Assembly: GCF_014643255.1 (NCBI RefSeq)
Contig: NZ_BMJI01000002.1
Location: forward strand, 62,001 to 126,000
DNA length: 64,000 nt
Origin: Tersicoccus solisilvae
GTDB lineage: Bacteria > Actinomycetota > Actinomycetes > Actinomycetales > Micrococcaceae
Reading direction: 5' to 3'
Shown here: positions 8,692 to 17,588 of the stretch, in pieces
Position numbering within the stretch: position 1 is the stretch's first letter
Layout of the letters: each line of letters starts with the position of its first letter
Notes under the pieces: model-generated
Database searches by the model: none
What the model was told of the DNA's origin: nothing
What the model saw: only the letters and a program-made list of their open reading frames with translations
Program-made: the position numbers and the translations under genes

Positions 8692-10479
8692 TCAGCGGAA
8701 GTCCTGGGCCGAGCGCTGCAGTGTCTCCAGCCACTGCTGACGAGCCTCGAGCGCCTGCCGAGCCCGCGCAACGCGGGACGCGTCGCCCGCGGACTCCGCC
8801 GCCGTGAGGTCGTCCTGCAGCGAGGCGATGGTCGACTCGAGCTGACTCAGCGCGCTGTTCGTGCGCGCCTTCGTCTCCGGGTCGGAGCGCCGCCAGTGGT
8901 CACGCTCGGCCTTCTGCACGGCCTCCTCGACCGCACGGAAGCCGGACTCCATCCGGTGCATGTCACCGCGCGGCACCTTGCCCGCCGCCTCCCACCGGTC
9001 CTGGAGGGACCCGAGGGCTTTGCGCGCCGCGGCGTGGTCGGTGACGGGCAGCAACCCCTGCGCCTCGCGGAGCAATTCCTCCTTGGCCGTCAGGTTCTGG
9101 GCGAACTCGGCGTCGACCGCGGCGTTGGCCGCCGTGCGCGCCGAGAAGAACGCGTCCTGCGCGGCCCGGAACCTGGCCCACAGCGCGTCGTCGTCCTTGC
9201 GGCTGGCCCGGGGGGATGCCTTCCAGCGGTCCATCAGGCGGCGGTACTCGCCGGCCGTCGCCCCCCAGTCGGTCGACCCGGAGAGGGACTCCGCCTCGGC
9301 GATCAGCTTCTCCTTCTCCTTGCGCGCGGTGGCGTTCGCGTCGTCGAGCTGGGAGAAATACGCCCGACGGTGCTTGTCGAAGGTGGTGCGGGCGGTGCGG
9401 AAGCGCTTCCACAGCCCGTCCTCCGCACTGCGGGGGAGGCGCACGCCGCTCTTCTGCGCCGTCTTCCACGCGTCGAACAGCTCGTTCATCCGCGTGCTGC
9501 TGGCCTTCCACTGCACGGTGGTGGGATCCTTGGCCGCCAGCTCCTCGGCCTCGGTCACGATCGCCTCGCGGGCGCTCACCGCCTCTCGGCGGGCCTGTTC
9601 GTGGGCCTGCTTCTCCTCGCCCTCGAGGGCACCGATCTTCTCGGCCAGGGCGTCCAGGCGGTGTTCGAGATCGCGGACGTCGCCGACGAGGGCGCGTTCG
9701 GCCAGCTGCTCACGGGCGTGATCGATGGTGCGACGCATGTCGGTACTCGGCGCGTGGGCGAACACCCGCTGCTCGAGCAGCTCCACCTTGCCCCGCACCT
9801 CGTCGAACTTGCGCACGAAGTAGGCGAGGGCCTCGTCCGCGGACGCCCCGGGGTACTGACCGGCGACCTGCTCCTGCCCGTCCACCGTCAGGTACACGGT
9901 GCCGTCGCCGTCGACGCGGCCCCACCGGGAGGCCTCCTCGAGCGTCATGGACGGCGTCGGTGGGGCGATCACCGGCAGCGACGTCGTCTCGGGCCGGGGG
10001 CCGGACGCGGCCGGGGCGTGCGGTACCGGTCGGGGGCCGGGTCGCGGGGCCGCCGGCTTCGGCGGGCCGGGCCGGGCTCCACCGGGCGCCGGCGAGGCCG
10101 GCCGGTCGGTGGCTGCCGGTGGCGTGGCGACGGTGTCCGCACCGGCGTCGTGAGAGGCGTCCTGAGTGCCGTCCGGGCCGGTGCTGCCCGGCTCGGCGCT
10201 GGGTTGCTCCAGGGAGGAGGAATCGGAATCGGGGTCCGCGGCGGGATCCACCGGGCGTTCACCGCCGTCGGACTCGGCCGGGGCGCCCGGCACGGGTGCG
10301 CCGTCGGCCGGGTCGGTGTCCTCGGTGAAAGTGTCCGGCTGGTCGTTCTCGTGCCGACCCGTATCGGGAAGGTCCGTGGTCTCGCGCCGCTCCGGTTCGG
10401 GGGCCGGGTCGGCATACTGGTCGGCGTCCTGGACATCGGGGCGGACGCTGCGTTCGTCGGATTGCTGACTGTGTGTCAC
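8692..10479 (-). CDS. DUF349 domain-containing protein
   Basis: The product is 595 residues. The first ~190 are low-complexity, rich in Asp, Glu, Pro, Ala and Thr, and probably disordered. The rest is almost wholly helical and carries several DUF349 repeats of about 75 residues. Their signature WxRFRxAxxxF is visible as LWKRFRTARTTFDKHR and LWARFRAAQDAFFSAR. No enzyme motif is seen. DUF349 proteins are widespread in actinobacteria but their biochemical role is not established. The GTG at 10479 is chosen because AAGGAAG lies upstream and longer versions begin in an atypical Cys/Arg-rich leader. It has its own promoter and terminator and is divergent from hisS. Confidence 0.85.
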   Translation of the reverse strand: MTHSQQSDERSVRPDVQDADQYADPAPEPERRETTDLPDTGRHENDQPDTFTEDTDPADGAPVPGAPAESDGGERPVDPAADPDSDSSSLEQPSAEPGSTGPDGTQDASHDAGADTVATPPAATDRPASPAPGGARPGPPKPAAPRPGPRPVPHAPAASGPRPETTSLPVIAPPTPSMTLEEASRWGRVDGDGTVYLTVDGQEQVAGQYPGASADEALAYFVRKFDEVRGKVELLEQRVFAHAPSTDMRRTIDHAREQLAERALVGDVRDLEHRLDALAEKIGALEGEEKQAHEQARREAVSAREAIVTEAEELAAKDPTTVQWKASSTRMNELFDAWKTAQKSGVRLPRSAEDGLWKRFRTARTTFDKHRRAYFSQLDDANATARKEKEKLIAEAESLSGSTDWGATAGEYRRLMDRWKASPRASRKDDDALWARFRAAQDAFFSARTAANAAVDAEFAQNLTAKEELLREAQGLLPVTDHAAARKALGSLQDRWEAAGKVPRGDMHRMESGFRAVEEAVQKAERDHWRRSDPETKARTNSALSQLESTIASLQDDLTAAESAGDASRVARARQALEARQQWLETLQRSAQDFR

Positions 10480-10568
10480 CGCTGGAACTTCCTTCTCGGA
10501 TCTGCACCGGCACCCGGACGGGCGGATACTGCCGAAGACAGGCACCGGCGACATGACTCAGGAGGATG

Positions 10569-10574
10569 AGTCTA
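10569..10574 (-). promoter_or_regulatory. -10 box TAGACT of the DUF349 gene
   Basis: On the minus strand TAGACT lies 89 bases upstream of the GTG start. Just downstream of it, GACTCA (10555-10560) and TGAGTC (10567-10572) form a perfect six-base inverted repeat across the likely start site, which could be an operator or a 5' hairpin. The 269-base gap from 10480 to 10748 holds only this promoter and the divergent hisS promoter. Confidence 0.45.
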
Positions 10575-10674
10575 GCGTCACAGGTTCGCCGCCCGCATCG
10601 CGCGCGACGAGCGGCGACGGGCGTGGCGGGGACCGACCCGCGGGCCCGGTTGGGGCGGGACGGGGACCGGAGAA

Positions 10675-10680
10675 TAGACT
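10675..10680 (+). promoter_or_regulatory. -10 box TAGACT of hisS
   Basis: TAGACT lies 68 bases before the hisS start. A TTGGGG at 10650-10655 is a loose -35 candidate at 19-base spacing. A start near 10687 would leave a leader of about 60 bases containing the GAAAGG ribosome-binding site. No T-box or leader peptide was recognised. Confidence 0.5.
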
Positions 10681-10748
10681 GACGGACGCGCGCGACGCCC
10701 GGTCGCGACCACGCGCGGAACCGTCGAATCGAAAGGTGTTGCCGCTCC

Positions 10749-12104
10749 ATGGCACGTCAAGCATCCCTGTCCGGCTTCACGGAACTGCTTCCGGCCGAAC
10801 GGGTGGTGGAGCTGCACGTGCTCGACAGCCTGCGCCGCACCTTCGAGCTGCACGGTTTCTCCTCGCTGGAGACCCGCGCCGTGGAGACCGTCGGCTCGCT
10901 GCTGCAGAAGGGCGAGATCGACAAGGAGGTCTACGCCGTCAGCCGGCTGCAGGCCGACGAGGACGAGCGCGGCGGCCGCACCGACCCGCAGCAGCTGGCC
11001 CTGCACTTCGATCTGACCGTGCCCTTCGCCCGGTACGTCGTCGAGAACGCCGGCTACCTCTCCTTCCCGTTCCGGCGCTACCAGATCCAGAAGTGCTGGC
11101 GGGGGGAGCGGCCCCAGGAGGGCCGGGCCCGCGAGTTCACCCAGGCGGACATCGACGTCGTCGGCGACGGCGAGCTGCCCTTCGTGTACGACGTCGAGAT
11201 GGCCCTGATCGCCGCCGAGGCCCTGGCGGCCCTGCCGATCGGCGACTTCGTCATCCGGATCAACAACCGCAAGCTCGCCGAGGGCTTCTACCGGGGACTG
11301 GGCCTCGACGACCCGACCGCGGTGCTGCGCGCCGTCGACAAGCTGGAGAAGATCGGCGAGAGCGGCGTCGTCGCCGAGCTGGTCGCGACGGCCGGCGCCA
11401 CCGAGGAGCAGGCCCGCGCCGCCCTGGCCCTGGCCGCGATCCGCACCCCCGACACCGGGTTCGTCGAGCAGGTCCGGGCCCTCGGCGTCGAGCACCCGCT
11501 GCTCGAGCAGGGCCTGAGCGAGCTCGCCGAGGTGATCGGGCTCGCGAGCCGGCGCGCGCCGGGCCGGGTGGTCGCCGACCTGTCCATCGCCCGTGGGCTG
11601 GACTACTACACCGGCACCGTCTACGAGACCGTCATGGTCGGCCACGAGTCGCTCGGCTCCATCTGCTCGGGCGGGCGTTACGACGCCCTCGCCGTCAAGG
11701 GCGACCGGCGCTTCCCCGGCGTCGGCCTCTCCGTCGGCGTCACCCGGCTGCTGGCGCGCGTGCTCGCCCAGAAGCTGGCCGTCGCGACTCGCCCGGTGCC
11801 CACCGCGGTGCTGGTGAGCCTCGCCGACGAGGACGGCTGGGCCGCCGCCGACGACGTCGCCACCGGCCTGCGGGCGCGCGGCATCCCCACGGAGGTCGCC
11901 GCCACCGCCGCGAAGTTCGGCAAGCAGATCAAGTACGCCGACCGGCGGGGCATCCCGTTCGTCTGGTTCACCTCGGTGGATGACGACGGCACGGTCCGCC
12001 ACGAGGTCAAGGACATCCGCTCCGGCGAGCAGGTGCCCGCGGACCCGGAGACCTGGACGCCGCCGGCCGACGACCTGCTGCCGCGCGTCGTCCCCGGCGA
12101 CTGA
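10749..12104 (+). CDS. hisS: Histidine--tRNA ligase
   Basis: This class II synthetase charges tRNA-His. The 451-residue product shows motif 2 as [20 protein letters not shown], the histidine-binding signature [12 protein letters not shown], the loop GGRYDAL and motif 3 around [15 protein letters not shown]-terminal anticodon-binding domain follows. The ATG is supported by a GAAAGG ribosome-binding site about 15 bases upstream. aspS follows after 68 bases with its own -10 box, so the pair is adjacent but may be transcribed separately. Confidence 0.95.
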   Translation: MARQASLSGFTELLPAERVVELHVLDSLRRTFELHGFSSLETRAVETVGSLLQKGEIDKEVYAVSRLQADEDERGGRTDPQQLALHFDLTVPFARYVVENAGYLSFPFRRYQIQKCWRGERPQEGRAREFTQADIDVVGDGELPFVYDVEMALIAAEALAALPIGDFVIRINNRKLAEGFYRGLGLDDPTAVLRAVDKLEKIGESGVVAELVATAGATEEQARAALALAAIRTPDTGFVEQVRALGVEHPLLEQGLSELAEVIGLASRRAPGRVVADLSIARGLDYYTGTVYETVMVGHESLGSICSGGRYDALAVKGDRRFPGVGLSVGVTRLLARVLAQKLAVATRPVPTAVLVSLADEDGWAAADDVATGLRARGIPTEVAATAAKFGKQIKYADRRGIPFVWFTSVDDDGTVRHEVKDIRSGEQVPADPETWTPPADDLLPRVVPGD

Positions 12105-12121
12105 CCCGCCCCTCCCGCTCT

Positions 12122-12140
12122 CGGTCGGTAGAATCGACCG
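12122..12140 (+). promoter_or_regulatory. aspS -10 box inside a perfect inverted repeat
   Basis: CGGTCG (12122-12127) and CGACCG (12135-12140) are perfect inverted arms around GTAGAAT, and the TAGAAT at 12129-12134 has the form of a -10 box. The arrangement would let a dimeric regulator cover the -10. A start near 12141 leaves about 32 bases to the aspS GTG with GGAAGGA at 12161-12167. The bases are seen; regulation is inferred. Confidence 0.4.
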
Positions 12141-12172
12141 GACGTTTCCCCTTGTTCTTCGGAAGGACCCCT

Positions 12173-14008
12173 GTGCTGCGCACCCATGAGGCCGGCTCCC
12201 TGTCGGCCGAGCAGATCGGACAGACCGTCACCGTCGCCGGGTGGGTGGCCCGCCGGCGTGACCACGGCGGCGTCGCGTTCCTGGATCTGCGGGACGCCAG
12301 CGGCATCGTCCAGGTCGTCGTGCGCGACGAGGACGTCTTCCACGGGCTGCGCAACGAGTTCGTCCTCCAGGTCACGGGCGCGATCGAGCGCCGGCCCGAG
12401 GGCAACGAGAATCCGGGGCTGCCCAGCGGTGAGGTCGAGCTGATGGCCGACGACGTCGTCGTGCTCAACACCGCCGCGGCGCTGCCGTTCCAGGTGGACG
12501 AGCACGTCGAGGTCGGCGAGGAGGCCCGACTGCGGCACCGCTACCTCGACCTGCGCCGGCCCGGCCCGGCCGCGGCCATGCGGCTGCGTTCGACCGCCAA
12601 CAAGGTGGCGCGGGACCTGCTGCACGACGACGGGTTCACCGAGGTGGAGACGCCGACCCTGACCCGCTCCACGCCCGAGGGCGCCCGTGACTTCCTGGTC
12701 CCGGCCCGCCTGGCGCCGGGCAGCTGGTACGCCCTGCCGCAGTCCCCGCAGCTGTTCAAGCAGCTGCTGCAGGTGGGCGGGATCGAGAAGTACTACCAGC
12801 TCGCCCGCTGCTACCGCGACGAGGACTTCCGCGCCGACCGGCAGCCCGAGTTCACCCAGCTGGACATCGAGGCGTCCTTCGTCGAGCAGGACGACATCAT
12901 CGACCTGGGCGAGCGGATCGTCGCGGCGCTGTGGAAGCTGATCGACGTGGAGATCCCGCGGCCCATCGCGCGGATGACCTACGCCGACGCGATGGCCAGG
13001 TACGGCTCCGACAAGCCGGACCTGCGGTTCGGCCTGGAGCTGACCGAGCTGACCACCTTCTTCAAGGACACCACCTTCCGCGTGTTCCAGGCGCCGTACG
13101 TGGGTGCCGTGGTGATGCCGGGCGGCGCCTCCCAGCCGCGGCGCACGCTGGACGCCTGGCAGGAGTGGGCCAAGCAGCGCGGCGCGAAGGGCCTGGCCTA
13201 CGTGCTCGTGCAGGAGGGCGGCGAGCTCACCGGGCCGGTCGCCAAGAACCTCACCGACACCGAGCGGGCCGGCCTCGCCGACGCCGTCGGCGCCTCCGCG
13301 GGGGACTGCATCTTCTTCGGCGCCGGAGACGCCAAGTCCTCCCGCGCGCTTCTCGGCGCGGCGCGCGTCGAGATCGGCCACCGGACCGGGCTGATCAAGG
13401 ACGGGGACTGGGCGTTCGTGTGGGTCGTGGACGCGCCCCTGTTCGAGCCGGCCGCCGACGCGGTCGCCTCCGGCGACGTCGCCGTCGGGCACGGCGCCTG
13501 GACCGCCGTCCACCACGCCTTCACCTCGCCCAAGCCGGAGTTCCTGGACACGTTCGACACCGATCCCGGTTCGGCGCTGGCCTACGCCTACGACATCGTC
13601 TGCAACGGCAACGAGATCGGCGGCGGCTCCATCCGTATCCACCGCCGCGACGTGCAGGAACGCGTCTTCGCGGTGATGGGGCTGAGCGAGGCCGAGGCGC
13701 AGGAGAAGTTCGGCTTCCTCCTCGAGGGCTTCAAGTTCGGCGCCCCGCCGCACGGCGGCATCGCCTTCGGCTGGGACCGCGTCGTCGCACTGCTGGCCGG
13801 GTACGACTCGATCCGCGAGGTGATCGCCTTCCCGAAGACCGGTGGCGGCTACGACCCGCTCACCGCGGCGCCCGCCCCGATCACCCCGGAGCAGCGCAAG
13901 GAGGCCGGCGTGGACGCGAAGCCCGAGACGACGTCGCAGGCGGCGAGGAACGAGCCCGAGGGCGGCACCGGCATCACGACCGAACCGGCGGACCCCGAGG
14001 ACGCCTGA
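12173..14008 (+). CDS. aspS: Aspartate--tRNA ligase
   Basis: This class II synthetase charges tRNA-Asp. The 611-residue bacterial-type enzyme has an N-terminal OB anticodon-binding domain ([19 protein letters not shown]) and motif 2 ([21 protein letters not shown]). The bacterial GAD insertion domain follows in the middle (about 300-430), then motif 3 ([19 protein letters not shown]). A variable acidic C-terminal tail of about 45 residues follows the catalytic core. The GTG at 12173 is chosen for the GGAAGGA six bases upstream. No gatCAB lies in the window, so discriminating versus non-discriminating behaviour cannot be judged from context. The gene ends four bases before the convergent lipoprotein gene. 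Confidence 0.95.
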   Translation: MLRTHEAGSLSAEQIGQTVTVAGWVARRRDHGGVAFLDLRDASGIVQVVVRDEDVFHGLRNEFVLQVTGAIERRPEGNENPGLPSGEVELMADDVVVLNTAAALPFQVDEHVEVGEEARLRHRYLDLRRPGPAAAMRLRSTANKVARDLLHDDGFTEVETPTLTRSTPEGARDFLVPARLAPGSWYALPQSPQLFKQLLQVGGIEKYYQLARCYRDEDFRADRQPEFTQLDIEASFVEQDDIIDLGERIVAALWKLIDVEIPRPIARMTYADAMARYGSDKPDLRFGLELTELTTFFKDTTFRVFQAPYVGAVVMPGGASQPRRTLDAWQEWAKQRGAKGLAYVLVQEGGELTGPVAKNLTDTERAGLADAVGASAGDCIFFGAGDAKSSRALLGAARVEIGHRTGLIKDGDWAFVWVVDAPLFEPAADAVASGDVAVGHGAWTAVHHAFTSPKPEFLDTFDTDPGSALAYAYDIVCNGNEIGGGSIRIHRRDVQERVFAVMGLSEAEAQEKFGFLLEGFKFGAPPHGGIAFGWDRVVALLAGYDSIREVIAFPKTGGGYDPLTAAPAPITPEQRKEAGVDAKPETTSQAARNEPEGGTGITTEPADPEDA

Positions 14009-14012
14009 GCCC

Positions 14013-14622
14013 TCAGCGGCTGCCGCCGGTCGCCGCGTGGCCGCGGATCCGCGCGGTCACGGCATCGACCGTGGTCGGTAGACCCTCGGTGAGGGACGTG
14101 CCCGGGTAGAGGCGAACGGTCCCTGCCGCGACGCGAAGTCTGCCGGACGGCCCGGAGAGGGTGACGTACACGTCGTCGTCCCCGGAGCGTCCGGTGGCGC
14201 GCAGGAACAGGATCTCGTCGTCGCCCGGGTGCAGGAGCGGGGCGTCCGGGGTGTGGACCTGCACACCGTCGACGACGCCCCCGCCCTGCCGGACGACGAC
14301 GGTGCGCGGTCGACCCCTTCAGCCAGGCGGTGACCGTGACGGGCGAGTCCGTGTGGGGCATCCCGTTCTCGACGACGAGGCGCTGTCCCCGGCTGACGGT
14401 GCCGCGCACGACGACGTCGGCGTCCGCCGTCAGGCTCGCCAGGGTGGGGTAGGCGCGGGCCCAGCTCGCGCTGCTGCCGTGAGCCACGGTGGTCGTGATG
14501 GCCACGGTCGGCGCCGTCGCCGCCGGAGGCCCGGCGGTCGTCGTCGGGGGCGCCGAGCACCCGGTCGCCAGCGCGACCAGCGCGAGCGCGGCGACGGCTC
14601 TGCGCGCCATTCGTCCCCGCAT
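14013..14622 (-). pseudogene. Small lipoprotein gene broken by one frameshift
   Basis: The reading begins MRGRMARRAVAALALVALA and continues through the lipobox LATGC (Cys about residue 22), so the product would be a membrane-anchored lipoprotein. The first frame stays open through SPVTVTAWLKG, then turns into Arg-rich nonsense. The next frame continues sensibly as RTVVVRQGGGVVDGVQVHT and ends DAVTARIRGHAATGGSR. Removing one base at the C-run 14314-14317 joins the two parts into a protein of about 202 residues. The start has GGGAGG six bases upstream. The product is a hypothetical protein with no family I recognise. A real pseudogene and a homopolymer sequencing error are both possible. Confidence 0.75.
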
Positions 14623-14720
14623 GTCGCCTCCCGTTCCGGCCGGCCGCATCGGCGTCCTGCGTGCATCATGCCCCGGTCGAGTGCCCGCTGACCAGGCCGA
14701 TCGTGTACCGATCGGACAAC

Positions 14721-14995
14721 GGCGAGTTTCGTCGGTGGGGGCTGGTGGAGTGGGGTCATGGAGGCATCGACGACCGAACGCCCGGCACCGTCGCCGGGTG
14801 AGTCCCGGCCGCCGATCGGATTCGCTGCCGACCCGCGTGGACGCGGGGCTGGGCAGGGTTTGCCGCCTGGCGTCGGTGCCGGCTCGTCGGCGGCGAGTTT
14901 TGTCGGTGGGGGCTGGTGGAGTGGGGTCATGGAGGCACCCTTGACCGAACGCCCCGCACCGGCACCGTCGCCGGGTGAGTCCCGGCCGCCGATCG
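14721..14995 (+). repeat. In-frame tandem duplication of a ribosome-binding site and start
   Basis: A ~100-base segment at 14721-14818 recurs at 14892-14995, 171 bases downstream. Both copies carry GTCGGTGGGGGCTGGTGGAG, the following GTGGGGTC spacer, the start ATGGAGGCA and the same Pro/Ser-rich coding stretch through CGGCCGCCGATCG. The second copy has a six-base insertion (an extra PA pair) and scattered substitutions. The 171-base offset is a multiple of three, so both ATGs read into the same downstream protein. Confidence 0.9.
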
Positions 14996-16875
14996 ACACG
15001 GGCTCCGCGGACACGGGGGTCGCCGGAGGCCTCGGCCCGTCGACGGACGCCCTCTTCTCCCTGACCGCGCCCGCTCGGCGCAGGCCGAACGGTCCGACGT
15101 CGTTCGAGCTGCTCGCGGCCGTCGGGGCGGTCTCCGCCGTCGTCGACGCTGGTCGTGCGGAGGGGGATGCCGTCGCGCTGGGCTCGGCGGTGACGGCTCT
15201 CGAGGACCTCCGGCGGCTCGAGTCGTGGGTAGCGTGGGCCAGGCATCGGGTCGCGGCGGCGGCGGCCTCTGCGGCCCAGGCCGCGCACGGACGGTGGGTG
15301 GACGCGCATCCGCGCTGGTTCGACGACGAGTCGGAGCCGTCGCGGGGTTTGAGCCGTTCCGACCGGCTCGCGGTTGGTCACCGGAGCGGCGTGGCGGAGA
15401 TCGCTTGCGCTCTGCGGATCAGCGAAGACGCGGTCACCACGCTGCTGCGAAGCGCGGAGCTGCTGGCCGAACGTCTCCCCGACACGGACGCCGCGCTGCG
15501 GACCGGCCGGATCTCGGGTCCGGCTGCGGCGGCGATCGCGGGCGCGACCGCCGAGTATGCCGACCGGCTCGAACAGGGCGTCGATCCCGGTATGGAGGCG
15601 GCACTGGAGGGAGCGATCGACACCACCGAGCAGGCATTGCTGCCGGCCGCGGAGCGGGGGGAGTCGACCACCAAGCTGAACGCCCGCGCTCGCCGCGTTC
15701 GTGAAGCCTGCCACCCCGTCGCCTTCGCCCAGCGGCACCGGGAGGCGTGCGCTGAGCGATACGTCAGGATCTTCTCCCGGCCCGACGGGATGGCGACGCT
15801 CACTGCCCTGCTTCCCGCCGCGGTGGCGTACCGAGTCGACGGCCGGCTCTCGTCGTTGGCGCGTCAGCTCCGCGCGACGCTTGTCAGCGACGGCGGTGAG
15901 GGGACCGATACCACGACGTCCGCGCCGCATGTCGGCGATCCGGGCACCGATGCCGCTGCCTCTCCGGGACCCGTGCCGGCGGATGACCGCACACTCGCTC
16001 AGCTGCGCGCCGACGTCCTGGTGGACCTGCTCGGCGGCCTCGGCGGCACGGGCATCACGCCGGACGGCTGCTCGCCGCCGGCCGATTCATCGAACGGCTC
16101 GCCGCCCCGCGAGTCGGGTGAATCGCCGCTCGACGGAGTGGTCAGACGCACGGATGATGGTCCCGTTCCCGGACTGACGCTCACGGTGTCGGCTGAGACC
16201 CTGCTGGGCGGTGACGATCCCGGCATACTCGGGATGTTCGGCCCCGTCGCCGCGGCCGATGCCCGTCGCCTCGCCGCCCTCGCGCCGTCGTTCACCCTTG
16301 CGGTGACCTCCGAGCGCTGGACAGGTGCGCGGCCGGGGTCATCGCTGTCGCGATGCGCTCCCGGACCAGGTTCGTACACTGGTCCGCCCACGGGATCGGC
16401 GTCCAGGCCCGACCTTGCACGACCACCCGACGCGGCACTGGCACCCGGTGGTGCCGGACCGGCCCCGGACGGTGACCCGCCACCCGAGAGCGGTGCCGCA
16501 CCACCGTTCGGGAGCGATCCGCTCGGGATGGTCGTTCCCGTCACCTGGACGGCGGGGGAGCAGTACCGGTTGCCGCGGGCGCTGCATCGCGCACTGGCGA
16601 TCCGCGACGTCACCTGTCGGTTCCCGGGCTGTCGGCGGACGGCCGAGAGTTGCGATGTCGACCACGTGATCGCCTGGGCCGACGGCGGGCGGTCGACGTC
16701 GGACAATCTCGCCCACCTGTGCCGCACCCATCACGTCCTCAAGCACCACTCCGGGTGGTCGGTCGAGGCGGTGCGTGGGGCCGTACCGGGCGCCGCTTCG
16801 CGGGCAGCCACCCTGGAGTGGACCTCGCCCGCGGGCCGACGCTACCTGACCGATCCCGAACCGCCGCCGTTCTGA
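14758..16875 (+). CDS. DUF222 and HNH endonuclease domain protein
   Basis: The 705-residue product belongs to the 13E12-repeat type of actinobacterial HNH proteins. A DUF222 domain spans roughly 100-420. A Ser/Gly/Pro-rich spacer follows, and a C-terminal HNH domain of about 610-665 shows CRFPGCRRTAESCDVDHVIAWADGG split as usual into CRFPGC, CDVDHV and LCRTHHVLKH. Metal-binding Cys and His residues are all present, so the nuclease may be active. The in vivo target is unknown for this family. The ATG at 14758 gives the longest product; the duplicated start at 14929 gives 648 residues with the same domains. The first ~95 residues are low-complexity. Confidence 0.85.
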   Translation: MEASTTERPAPSPGESRPPIGFAADPRGRGAGQGLPPGVGAGSSAASFVGGGWWSGVMEAPLTERPAPAPSPGESRPPIDTGSADTGVAGGLGPSTDALFSLTAPARRRPNGPTSFELLAAVGAVSAVVDAGRAEGDAVALGSAVTALEDLRRLESWVAWARHRVAAAAASAAQAAHGRWVDAHPRWFDDESEPSRGLSRSDRLAVGHRSGVAEIACALRISEDAVTTLLRSAELLAERLPDTDAALRTGRISGPAAAAIAGATAEYADRLEQGVDPGMEAALEGAIDTTEQALLPAAERGESTTKLNARARRVREACHPVAFAQRHREACAERYVRIFSRPDGMATLTALLPAAVAYRVDGRLSSLARQLRATLVSDGGEGTDTTTSAPHVGDPGTDAAASPGPVPADDRTLAQLRADVLVDLLGGLGGTGITPDGCSPPADSSNGSPPRESGESPLDGVVRRTDDGPVPGLTLTVSAETLLGGDDPGILGMFGPVAAADARRLAALAPSFTLAVTSERWTGARPGSSLSRCAPGPGSYTGPPTGSASRPDLARPPDAALAPGGAGPAPDGDPPPESGAAPPFGSDPLGMVVPVTWTAGEQYRLPRALHRALAIRDVTCRFPGCRRTAESCDVDHVIAWADGGRSTSDNLAHLCRTHHVLKHHSGWSVEAVRGAVPGAASRAATLEWTSPAGRRYLTDPEPPPF

Positions 16876-16900
16876 GTACCCGACCCAGAACTCTGCTGCG

Positions 16901-16995
16901 GACCCGGGCGGGGCCGCCGGCGAACGGCGCTGCCGACCCGGGCGGGGCCGCCGGCGAACGGCGCTGCCGACCCGGGCGGGGCCGTCGGCGAACGG
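16901..16995. repeat. 34-bp tandem repeat, 2.8 copies
   Basis: Two identical units begin at 16901 and 16935 (GACCCGGGCGGGGCCGCCGG followed by 14 more bases). A third, partial unit begins at 16969 with one substitution. The array fills most of the 122-base gap between the HNH gene and the convergent dtd gene. No protein or known attachment site is encoded. Each unit is GC-rich and partly self-complementary, so it might act as a weak bidirectional terminator; that is inference. Confidence 0.9.
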
Positions 16996-16997
16996 GA

Positions 16998-17447
16998 TCA
17001 GGGAGATGGTGGGGCGAAGTCGGCGCTGTCGACCAACACCGTGAACGGGCCGCTGTTGATCGACTCCACGTCCATCATGGCGCCGAACACCCCGGTCTCG
17101 ACGCGGGCGCCCCGCTCGCGCAGTTCGGCCACGAACCGCTCGTACAACGGTTCGCTGTGGTCACGCCCGGCGGCCCGGCTCCACGACGGCCGGCGACCCT
17201 TTCGCACGTCCCCGTACAGGGTGAACTGGCTGACCACCAGCAACGGTGCCCCGGCGTCCGCGCACGAGCGCTCCCCGTCGAGGATCCGCAGCCGCCAGCA
17301 TTTCTCGGCCACGGCCGCGCACGTCGCCTCGGTGTCCTCGTGGGTGACGCCGAGCAGCACCAGCAGACCCGGTTCGTCGATCGCACCGACGACGGCGCCT
17401 TCGACGGTCACCCGGGCTCGGCTCACTCGCTGCAGGACGGCACGCAC
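16998..17447 (-). CDS. dtd: D-aminoacyl-tRNA deacylase
   Basis: DTD removes D-amino acids (and glycine mischarged on tRNA-Ala) from tRNA, a proofreading step in translation. The 149-residue product opens [13 protein letters not shown] and carries both active-site signatures, SQFTLYGD (about residue 78) and NSGPFT (about 132), the second holding the Gly-cisPro motif. Length and motifs are normal. The gene is divergent from the secreted esterase/GDPD gene, with 141 bases between them. Confidence 0.95.
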   Translation of the reverse strand: MRAVLQRVSRARVTVEGAVVGAIDEPGLLVLLGVTHEDTEATCAAVAEKCWRLRILDGERSCADAGAPLLVVSQFTLYGDVRKGRRPSWSRAAGRDHSEPLYERFVAELRERGARVETGVFGAMMDVESINSGPFTVLVDSADFAPPSP

Positions 17448-17482
17448 CGGCCCAGTCTTCCATTGCCACGGCCCGCCCCGGA

Positions 17483-17512
17483 GTGACGTCGTTCACCCGG
17501 ACGTCACGGCGC
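17483..17512. promoter_or_regulatory. Possible PHO box overlapping an 8-bp inverted repeat
   Basis: GTGACGTC (17483-17490) and GACGTCAC (17500-17507) are perfect inverted arms. Between and over them lies GTTCACCCGGA (17491-17501), a perfect match to the GTTCACC unit of the Streptomyces PhoP box. The next 11 bases, CGTCACGGCGC, match that unit at four of seven positions. A PhoP box needs 11-base direct repeats; one strong and one weak unit are present. The downstream gene encodes a secreted phosphodiesterase, a typical phosphate-starvation target. Binding is inferred. Confidence 0.4.
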
Positions 17513-17588
17513 GTCCTTCCCGGCGCCACCGGACGGTGGTGGGATCGGACGGTCATCCTCACTCGCGACCTCTCCCCAGGAGCGCACC

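Noticed and set aside
14758-16875. HNH gene as part of a mobile intron or insertion sequence
   Set aside because: No terminal inverted repeats, target duplication or transposase were seen. The DUF222-HNH family is usually free-standing in actinobacteria.
16901-16995. CRISPR array
   Set aside because: The units are directly adjacent with no variable spacers and no cas genes nearby.
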